Below are positions 30,293 to 35,350 of a stretch of 35,350 nt of DNA, piece after piece. The notes beneath the pieces were generated by a model. It had not been told where the DNA came from. It ran no database searches and saw only the letters and a program-made list of their open reading frames with translations. This DNA comes from a virus. The position numbers and the translations under genes are program-made. The stretch is from IMG/VR virus record IMGVR_UViG_3300042695_000696, positions 1 to 35,350 of that record; one strand, written 5' to 3'. The first letter of the stretch is position 1, and each line of letters begins with the position of its first letter.

Positions 30293-30729
30293 GCCTTGGC
30301 CTTGCGAATAAGTTGTAAGTAGATTTCGTTGAAGTTAGGATCTAGTATGCGCTCGTGTTTTATATTTCGGGCTGCAATTATAGGCAATTTACGATCGCAA
30401 TTAAAGATAAAAGCGATATCCGTCATAGTGAATGCAAAGTCTTGATAACATATTGTTATGGCCACATGCCTTGCGAAGCTTTGCCGCTGATAGATATGCT
30501 GTACTGATATTTCGTAATACTCTGCGACTACTTGAATAACCCGCTCGGATACTTCATAGAGTTCGGCGGTGTTTAATTTCCGAACACGCCCGCGCGGTTT
30601 CTTTGTTCGATTTCCGAACAATTCCTCGCGTTCTATTTTAAGAAGCGCAGAAAGCGGGAGCGTAGCCAGCGGCTTAGGGTTTGTATCTTGCGCGAGATCA
30701 CTGATGTGACCGATCGGATGTAAGGGCAT
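30289..30729 (-). CDS. DnaA domain IV-like DNA-binding protein
   Basis: The 146-aa product has a C-terminal half resembling the DnaA DNA-binding domain: VIQVVAEYYEISVQHIYQRQ (about 64-83), then ARHVAITICYQDFAFTMTDI and IFNCDRKLPIIAARNIKHER, similar in spacing to the helices and DHTTV loop of DnaA domain IV, but without that exact motif and without an AAA+ ATPase. Its N-terminal half has a motif PLSALLKIEREEL (25-37) shared with the next two proteins. It may bind the TTACCAC iterons about 2.2 kb away. GAGG lies just before the ATG. Confidence 0.65.
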   Translation of the reverse strand: MPLHPIGHISDLAQDTNPKPLATLPLSALLKIEREELFGNRTKKPRGRVRKLNTAELYEVSERVIQVVAEYYEISVQHIYQRQSFARHVAITICYQDFAFTMTDIAFIFNCDRKLPIIAARNIKHERILDPNFNEIYLQLIRKAKA

Positions 30730-30768
30730 ATTTTTTCCTCGATATAATATCCGACTTGTAAAGTAGTT

Positions 30769-31332
30769 TCACGATCTAAATTGTTCATGTCGAGTCCAGA
30801 GATAGTCTTCGATTTTTTGGGCTGTTAGTTGCACTTGCGAGTAAGTATCAAGTTCATCCATAGCCGCGTAAATATGATGCGATAGAGTCGAGCGATTCAT
30901 GTCTAGGTATTCGGCGATCTTGAATGATGTGAGCTTGAGATATACGGTCGCAAAAAATATAAACATTCGTTTTGCTGCTATTAGCTCTTGGAATCTTACC
31001 TTGTCTCTTAGCGTGTGATTTGTCGGGAAGTGTTTGAGCACTTCGACTTCAAGACCGGATAGCTCCGCGTATGGATTTGCGAATGCGAAGTCCATGCCTC
31101 GCTTCATAAAGTGAGCGCTTTTGGTTTTGTGGTTAATTTGAGCGTATTGAAGCTGTGGCCTCTTTTGTTTTGCAAAGTAATAGTCTGCTAGGTTATTCTT
31201 AGTTTTTATTGCTTGGTTTGTTTTCCGCTCAATTTCTTCGCGTTCCTCTCGTAGTTGCTCTGATAGGCTTTTGCCTTTGATGAAGGGGGTCGGTAGACCT
31301 TCCCCCTCATCGTAAATAGCCACATAATTCAT
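30769..31332 (-). CDS. second DnaA domain IV-like protein with shared N-terminal motif
   Basis: The 187-aa product ends in a DnaA domain IV-like segment: RFQELIAAKRMFIFFATVYL, then KIAEYLDMNRSTLSHHIYAA (about 138-157), where NRSTLSHH corresponds to the DHSTVxHA DNA-contact loop of DnaA. Residues 22-35 (SLSEQLREEREEIE) match the motif in the 30289-30729 and 31329-31637 products. It has no AAA+ domain. It may act as origin recogniser, regulator or helicase loader. ATGA overlap with the RHH gene and GAGG before ATG. Confidence 0.7.
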   Translation of the reverse strand: MNYVAIYDEGEGLPTPFIKGKSLSEQLREEREEIERKTNQAIKTKNNLADYYFAKQKRPQLQYAQINHKTKSAHFMKRGMDFAFANPYAELSGLEVEVLKHFPTNHTLRDKVRFQELIAAKRMFIFFATVYLKLTSFKIAEYLDMNRSTLSHHIYAAMDELDTYSQVQLTAQKIEDYLWTRHEQFRS

Positions 31333-31637
31333 TTTACATCCTCGAAATCTTTAAAGTATTTTTTTAGTGCTCTTCTGAATAGCTCTCTTTGTGAGATGTT
31401 TTGCGCTTTTGCAAGTGCTCGGAATCGATCTGCCATTGCGTTTGGTAACTTGAGAGCAAGCGGCGTAATGCCTTGTCTTTCATCTGGTGTAAGTCCTTCG
31501 CCTTTGCTCTTTTGGTAGCCGATTGCAGTTTTCTCTATCACCTTGCGTTCCTCGCGTAATTGCTGAGACAATGGCACGCCGGGTTTTAGTGAAGTTTCGA
31601 TTCCGGCTACTTCTTTGTATAGGGCGGATGTTTTCAT
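31329..31637 (-). CDS. ribbon-helix-helix protein with shared N-terminal motif
   Basis: The 102-aa product has N-terminal PLSQQLREERKVIE (22-35), matching at the same residue numbers the motif in the 187-aa neighbour, and a C-terminal CopG/Arc-like RHH: ALKLPNAMADRFRALAKAQN followed by ISQRELFRRALKKYF. Likely a dimeric DNA-binding regulator of the replication block. GAGG lies 8 bases before ATG, ATGA overlap with the ParB-like gene. Confidence 0.72.
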   Translation of the reverse strand: MKTSALYKEVAGIETSLKPGVPLSQQLREERKVIEKTAIGYQKSKGEGLTPDERQGITPLALKLPNAMADRFRALAKAQNISQRELFRRALKKYFKDFEDVK

Positions 31638-32392
31638 GCGAGGAACCTCAAGTTAATTTTATCTCTTCTCTTGTAGTTGTAGATCTCTTCAATAAGCATT
31701 TTATATTGTTGAATGTTTGTACAATCTTGTAGTGCTGTTGGTTGCATTTTTAGTTTTTGAAGGAACTCTGTAAACTCAAAATTTTCATTTTTCAGAAGTA
31801 TAATCATAGTTTGAATAAATGATCTTCTTTTGTATCCGCTGTAAAATGGTGCAATAAGTAATATCTTATCCATAATATCTTCAGCATCGAATAATGAGTG
31901 TGCTTTAAATTTACCATCATTAAACAAAGTTCTTAAATTCACTTTTTTATTTGAACTTATAAAATGCGTTCCATTTAATAATACTAAACATTCACCATGT
32001 CCTATATCATACTTTTCTTTGAATTCCTTATATACAATGTAATCCTGAATACCCATGTTTACATAACCTTCAAGATAATCATCAGCATTCCATGTCTTTG
32101 CATTTGCATTTAATCTTTGCACTTCAGATAATCCATATCCTTTGCACATAATGTAATGAAGTGGTAGTTCTAATTCTTTAATACATTCAAATCGATGCTG
32201 TCCATCGATTATCTCATACTTTTCATTAACTACAATTACGGTAAATAGATAATTCTCCAGCATTGATTGTTTTAGCCTAGCAATATGCAATCTATTCTTA
32301 TTGCGATTGCCATCAATTGACTTAAACATTGAATAATCTGTCGTAGTGTGAACTTGGCGGAAACTAGCCATTGGTTCTGTTTGGTATCTCAT
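31634..32392 (-). CDS. ParB-like N-terminal domain protein in an AT-rich gene
   Basis: The 252-aa product has a ParB/sulfiredoxin-like core with IIDGQHRFECIKEL (61-74), the DGQHR metal/nucleotide-binding turn, preceded by the VIVVNEKYE strand. Domain size and the GRxHR-like loop fit ParB-type CTPase/nuclease folds used by phages as DNA-binding or nuclease proteins; the C-terminal part is unknown. Base composition differs from neighbours (sampled 60-base lines at 20-35% GC against about 50% in the portal gene), which suggests acquisition. GGAG lies before ATG. Confidence 0.72.
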   Translation of the reverse strand: MRYQTEPMASFRQVHTTTDYSMFKSIDGNRNKNRLHIARLKQSMLENYLFTVIVVNEKYEIIDGQHRFECIKELELPLHYIMCKGYGLSEVQRLNANAKTWNADDYLEGYVNMGIQDYIVYKEFKEKYDIGHGECLVLLNGTHFISSNKKVNLRTLFNDGKFKAHSLFDAEDIMDKILLIAPFYSGYKRRSFIQTMIILLKNENFEFTEFLQKLKMQPTALQDCTNIQQYKMLIEEIYNYKRRDKINLRFLA

Positions 32393-32419
32393 ACCTTTAC
32401 TCCAATAAATAAATAATAA

Positions 32420-33040
32420 TTAAGCGAGCACCTTGCTCTCTTGTAATTGCAAAACATCCTCTTTATCAAGCCCTCTCACTAAGATATACTCATGCAAGTA
32501 GTGTATCATGTTTCGGACATATTCGTAATTGTACGCGGGTCTCGGGAATGAGTATTCCGCTTTGTTCTTAAAGTCCATTGCTTCAGGTGAATCAAACTCA
32601 AATATCTTGTAATGGACATACGGCGCGTTGAAAAGCTCGCAATATACACGCCATTGGATTGAGCTGTAATAGTCATCAAAACTAATTGTACTGTACTTGG
32701 TTTTGATTTCCACAACATCGAGCCCGATAAGCTGATCTGCGACTCCGGTTACTGATATATCACCGAATTGAGTACGGAAGACGCGGCGAACTTTATACTC
32801 GAATACTCGCGAGCGGTAATCCATGCAAGCGCGGGCGTTTAGAATGCAGTCAGTGCTGAACTTGCCTTCAAACTCCATAGGGTAGTCGGTTTGCATCATT
32901 TCATGAAACTCTATCCCTCTTTGCATCATTGCATTCGGCGGGTCGAGTCTTAGAAGCGAGCGCTCAAACTGTTCGACTGTAATCTTACCATCAAGAAAGC
33001 GGCGGTACGATTCGAGCTGGGTTGCACTAATTTTGATCAT
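32420..33040 (-). CDS. PD-(D/E)XK nuclease (Cas4/RecB/lambda exo-like)
   Basis: The 206-aa product has the family set: SATQLESYRRFLDG with RGIEFHEMMQ (41-50, His46), VTGVADQLIGLDVVEIKTK (97-115; Asp102, Glu111, Lys113) and SSIQWRVYCELFN (126-138; Gln129). It lacks the four Cys of a Cas4 iron-sulphur cluster, so it is closer to a phage 5'-3' exonuclease. With SSB and the Sak4-like ATPase it could form the phage recombination set. GGAGG precedes ATG and the start overlaps the previous stop by 1 base. Confidence 0.85.
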   Translation of the reverse strand: MIKISATQLESYRRFLDGKITVEQFERSLLRLDPPNAMMQRGIEFHEMMQTDYPMEFEGKFSTDCILNARACMDYRSRVFEYKVRRVFRTQFGDISVTGVADQLIGLDVVEIKTKYSTISFDDYYSSIQWRVYCELFNAPYVHYKIFEFDSPEAMDFKNKAEYSFPRPAYNYEYVRNMIHYLHEYILVRGLDKEDVLQLQESKVLA

Positions 33041-33306
33041 TATCGCCTCCCTAGTGAACCAACCAAATGCTTTGCCGCTTCTTCCATATATCGATACTTA
33101 TCTATCTCAAATTGTAAGTCTTTGGCTGTTGCATCATGGATGTAATACTCTTCTTGATGATCTGTTAATACGACTACTCCTTTGAATGTATCTGCATCTC
33201 TGAAGTCAATGATTTCATCAATACCTATCCAAGTAATAAGGTGCTTAGTGTTCACATCCATTTCATAGTATGCTTTGATCATAATGCTAGGCTTAGTCTC
33301 AATCAT
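33040..33306 (-). CDS. 88-aa early protein, paralogue of the next gene's C-terminal domain
   Basis: The product begins MIETKPSIMIKAYYEMDVNT; from residue 10, IKAYYEMDVNTKHLITWI through HQEEYYIHDATAKDL, it aligns closely with the C-terminal part of the 33323-33814 product. The strand-rich domain looks like a small stand-alone fold of unknown function. GGAG lies 6 bases before ATG, 16 bases after the neighbour's stop. A tandem duplication with loss of the zinc-binding half is the simplest origin. Confidence 0.65.
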   Translation of the reverse strand: MIETKPSIMIKAYYEMDVNTKHLITWIGIDEIIDFRDADTFKGVVVLTDHQEEYYIHDATAKDLQFEIDKYRYMEEAAKHLVGSLGRR

Positions 33307-33322
33307 GTCTTATCTCCTTAAA

Positions 33323-33814
33323 TTAAAATGAATCACGAAGCCACCATTTCAATTCTTTATTAAATTCTTCAACTGTAACATCGTGGATATAATATTCTTC
33401 TTGATGAGGGCTTTCTGTTAATATAGCAACGCCATTAAATAATTCTGCATTTTTAACATCTACTATATCCGCAATAGGAATCCATGTTGTAAGATGCTTA
33501 GTATTTATGTCCATTTCATAGCATGCTTTGATACAAATAAAGCGCTCAAAGTCAAGTTTTTCATTGTTGTAAATATCGCCATCTTCTTCATAGTCTTTTC
33601 GATGCATAAGGAATTTTGCACTGCATCCTGCAAAATGGTGAATGTCTGAAGTAAATTCTCCACATCTTGGACATGGCTCTTTTAATTCAGTTTGATTTAC
33701 CCATTTGAATATCTTTTCTCTAGTCCATACTGCAGGAAATAAAACAAATTCGCCTTTGTATTCCCATTCTTTCAAATCTAAGTAGTCTTCTTGACGAATA
33801 TCATTCTCTCTCAT
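33323..33814 (-). CDS. 163-aa zinc-ribbon-like protein with duplicated C-terminal domain
   Basis: The N-terminal half has CPRCGEFTSDIHHFAGC (about 48-64), a CxxC followed by His-His and Cys that may bind zinc. The C-terminal half, IKACYEMDINTKHLTTWI through PHQEEYYIHDVTVEEF, is homologous to the 33040-33306 product. GGGGGATGT precedes the ATG, overlap ATGA with the 33811 gene. The gene looks AT-richer than its neighbours. Function unknown; it could be a transcriptional or host-takeover protein. Confidence 0.65.
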   Translation of the reverse strand: MRENDIRQEDYLDLKEWEYKGEFVLFPAVWTREKIFKWVNQTELKEPCPRCGEFTSDIHHFAGCSAKFLMHRKDYEEDGDIYNNEKLDFERFICIKACYEMDINTKHLTTWIPIADIVDVKNAELFNGVAILTESPHQEEYYIHDVTVEEFNKELKWWLRDSF

Positions 33815-34044
33815 ACATCCCCCTGCAAATAAACGAGCTTGTAATACGCTTCGGGCGTGCAGGCTTCTTTGAGTTTTGCGCCCGCCTCGAATGCTTTAAT
33901 AATTTGCTCGCGTTCTTTTGCAATTAAGTCAATTGTTTGGAATCTTATTTGCGAAAGGACTTCACCTGGCGTCCGAGTCACTGAAGCCTCATAATATGCG
34001 AAGTCGAGTGATTGTCGTAGGGTCTGCATTGCTGTTTTACTCAT
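33811..34044 (-). CDS. 77-aa hypothetical early protein
   Basis: The product is helical and charged, with TPGEVLSQIRFQTIDLIAKE followed by REQIIKAFEAGAKLKEACTP. The EREQII-AFEAG motif is common in small accessory proteins of Bacteroidota phages. Weak GGGG before ATG; the start is 1 base after the stop of the membrane gene. Unknown function. Confidence 0.65.
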   Translation of the reverse strand: MSKTAMQTLRQSLDFAYYEASVTRTPGEVLSQIRFQTIDLIAKEREQIIKAFEAGAKLKEACTPEAYYKLVYLQGDV

Positions 34045-34045
34045 G

Positions 34046-34174
34046 TTAGCACCCCGCCAATTTATGAATGAAGAAAATACCTATTGCAATCATAGCAATA
34101 ATACTTATAGTTATTCTTGCAGAAGTCGTGGCGATTTCAAAATACTTGTCTTGCTCGCTTTTGTGCTTACTCAT
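34046..34174 (-). CDS. 42-aa membrane micropeptide
   Basis: The ATG at 34174 is preceded by GGAGG 5 bases away. The peptide begins MSKHKSEQDKYFEIATTSAR and has one hydrophobic helix (about 21-36), ending HKLAGC. It overlaps the 34167 gene by 8 bases. The terminal Cys and single helix are consistent with a small inner-membrane protein. Function unknown. Confidence 0.6.
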   Translation of the reverse strand: MSKHKSEQDKYFEIATTSARITISIIAMIAIGIFFIHKLAGC

Positions 34175-34406
34175 GGTCGCCTCCTTTTACATCTTCAAGA
34201 TTGCCATATTCATCATAAAAGCAAATGCCTGTCTCGTGCAATTGTTTTATGGCATAATCAGCATATTCTTTCATTTGCTCTTTTTCCATTTGCTTGGCTT
34301 GGTTAAATGCGTCTAAAAATGCTTCTCTAACATTTGGGAACTTCATAAGCTGCAACATAAATGACATTTCCTTTTCCAACCACTCTACCGCCGTTTGCTT
34401 ACTCAT
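34167..34406 (-). CDS. 79-aa hypothetical early protein
   Basis: The product begins MSKQTAVEWLEKEMSFMLQL and has a FNQAKQMEKEQMKEYADYAI helix. This TAVEWLEKEM plus QAKQMEKEQ form recurs in small proteins of Bacteroidota phages. AGGAG before ATG; overlaps both neighbours by 8 bases. A helical, probably dimeric cytosolic protein; no function assigned. Confidence 0.65.
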   Translation of the reverse strand: MSKQTAVEWLEKEMSFMLQLMKFPNVREAFLDAFNQAKQMEKEQMKEYADYAIKQLHETGICFYDEYGNLEDVKGGDHE

Positions 34407-34605
34407 CGATATACTCCTGATACGGGTCTCTTAAATTGCGAATCTTAACAAGCTCGCGTTTGTGTATTGTCATTTTCGCTATGCTGTACATCTCTTTCTC
34501 AAAGCGATCATAAGCCCATTCTCTGACATCCTCTTCGCTTATTGCGTAGTCAAGAAGGATATCGTCTTCATCGAATGCGCCCCAGACTTCAAAGGTGTTA
34601 GTCAT
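34399..34605 (-). CDS. 68-aa acidic hypothetical protein
   Basis: The product begins MTNTFEVWGAFDEDDILLDY and is acidic, continuing AISEEDVREWAYDRFEKEMY. GAGG precedes ATG, and it overlaps the ATPase stop by 4 bases. Small acidic phage proteins are often anti-host or DNA-mimic proteins, but that is only a possibility. Confidence 0.6.
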   Translation of the reverse strand: MTNTFEVWGAFDEDDILLDYAISEEDVREWAYDRFEKEMYSIAKMTIHKRELVKIRNLRDPYQEYIDE

Positions 34606-35350
34606 TTCACCACCTCTTCAAACTTACTGCTTTCTTTATTCCATTGCAAGCCACGCTCGCCGAATGTAGTCACGACTGAAGCCCAAACGGCGCGCTTCAA
34701 AGCATCTTCAAGCCCTGCTTTGCTAAGTTCTGATACAAACTTATTAGCATCCTTTGCGGCTTTTGCTTTTTCGCTCCACTCTGATACGAGTGCGATTGCG
34801 GCCTCTTGCTCTTTGGAGCGTCTGCTAATTGCCGATTTGGTATGTTCTAAGATATCCGCAAGGCAAGTAGTCATAGAGTGCAAGCCATCGACATGTACGG
34901 GCGCAATTTCCGCGCAATTTTTAGCTACAATAGAATCACTAAGGTCAAAGGTCAATACTCTCTTATTGCCTTGAGTCGTATAGTATCCTACAAGGTCGCA
35001 TGACTGCATAAGTAGGTCGTAACTTGCACCCGGAATGAGAGGGCGTTTAATTCGCATATCGCCTTCTTCTTTTTCCTTTGCGTGTGCAATGAATACTACA
35101 TTTTTACCGCTAAGCTTGAGAGGCGTAAAAAACTCTTGGAATGTTCGCTTTGTTTCGCCCCATAGCTTGATTGTATTGCGAAGAAGTCCGGGGTTATTGA
35201 TAGTAAGGTGCATCTGCATTAATTCAATAACAGTGCCCGCCGTATCGATAATGATAGTATCGTGCTTGGCTAGGATGCTATCAAGCTCTTGCTTGTTATT
35301 CAGCAAGTCCTGCCATGATTCGAACTGCAAGCCGTTCTTGAGTAGTGAGG
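34602..35350 (-). CDS. Sak4-like P-loop ATPase, C-terminal part (starts across the junction at 272)
   Basis: This is the rest of the 297-aa ATPase whose start is at 272. Only bases up to 35223 are unique; 35224-35350 repeat 1-127. An internal TTG start at 35330 is rejected because the joined frame has ATG, binding site and Walker A. Visible here: DTIIIDTAGT (about 79-88, Walker B), RTFQEFFTPLKL, VVFIAHAKEKEEGD, LMQSCDLVGYY and a long C-terminal helical, Ala/Lys-rich region (EAAIALVSEWSEKAKAAKDA). The fold is RecA-like; it probably works with the SSB and PD-(D/E)XK nuclease in single-strand annealing or recombination-dependent replication. Confidence 0.88.
   Translation of the reverse strand, partial: SLLKNGLQFESWQDLLNNKQELDSILAKHDTIIIDTAGTVIELMQMHLTINNPGLLRNTIKLWGETKRTFQEFFTPLKLSGKNVVFIAHAKEKEEGDMRIKRPLIPGASYDLLMQSCDLVGYYTTQGNKRVLTFDLSDSIVAKNCAEIAPVHVDGLHSMTTCLADILEHTKSAISRRSKEQEAAIALVSEWSEKAKAAKDANKFVSELSKAGLEDALKRAVWASVVTTFGERGLQWNKESSKFEEVVK
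35224..35350. repeat. 127-bp terminal direct repeat, right copy
   Basis: This copy is identical to 1-127 and lies within the ATPase gene. Removing one copy and closing the circle restores a single intact frame. It supports a complete genome rather than a fragment. Confidence 0.95.

Noticed and set aside
32420-33040. Cas4 of a CRISPR system
   Set aside because: The PD-(D/E)XK motifs are present but the cysteines of the Cas4 iron-sulphur cluster are not, and there are no cas genes or array.
34043-34316. Plus-strand open frames of 80-170 codons, here and at many other places
   Set aside because: They lie opposite well-supported minus-strand genes, have no binding sites or family motifs, and no plus-strand operon is visible.

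Overview
The window reads as one complete, circularly closed genome of a tailed phage with a long non-contractile tail (siphovirus-type). Bases 1-127 are identical to bases 35224-35350, so the contig is a circle of 35,223 unique bases opened inside a gene. A 127-base overlap is a common largest assembler k-mer, so it is more likely an assembly overlap than a biological terminal repeat. Every gene I can support is on the minus strand. I see no integrase, lysogeny repressor module, tRNA, CRISPR array or insertion sequence.

Host: probably Bacteroidota or a relative, by inference. The primase-helicase has a BT4734/VirE-type N-terminus, there is a DUF3127-like single-strand-binding protein ending in DAIPF, and two small proteins follow the TAVEWLEKEM / EREQIIKAFEAG style common in Bacteroidota phages. 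Against this, most genes have a clear GGAG-type Shine-Dalgarno and one promoter is sigma70-like, which is not typical of Flavobacteriia.

Layout in the direction of transcription (descending coordinates, passing through the junction). A promoter at 1561-1589 opens an early block of very small, tightly overlapping genes (1481 down to 269). Then come a Sak4-like P-loop ATPase across the junction, small accessory proteins (34.6-33.0 kb), a PD-(D/E)XK nuclease, a ParB-like protein, and three adjacent DNA-binding proteins (one ribbon-helix-helix, two DnaA domain-IV-like) that share a short N-terminal motif. Next are a VirE-type primase-helicase, a probable origin (seven GTGGTAAG iterons plus an AT tract, 27.85-28.06 kb), an SF2 helicase, a VRR-NUC nuclease, a methyltransferase, the SSB and a GT7-type glycosyltransferase. 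Lysis genes follow (holin-like protein, secreted CHAP endolysin), then a hairpin, small membrane proteins and fibre/adhesin genes (23.3-20.3 kb). The late block then runs metallophosphoesterase, membrane protein, TerS, TerL, portal fused to a MuF domain, protease with nested scaffold, capsid, connectors, GT2 glycosyltransferase, major tail protein, strong hairpin, tail chaperone pair with probable frameshift, tape measure, tail-tip proteins and a small ribbon-helix-helix protein at 1657.

The most interesting points are the candidate origin beside DnaA-like proteins sharing one motif, the probable +1 or -2 frameshift in the tail chaperone, two glycosyltransferases (one like animal beta-1,4-galactosyltransferases), the portal-MuF fusion, and the compact control region at 1480-1670.
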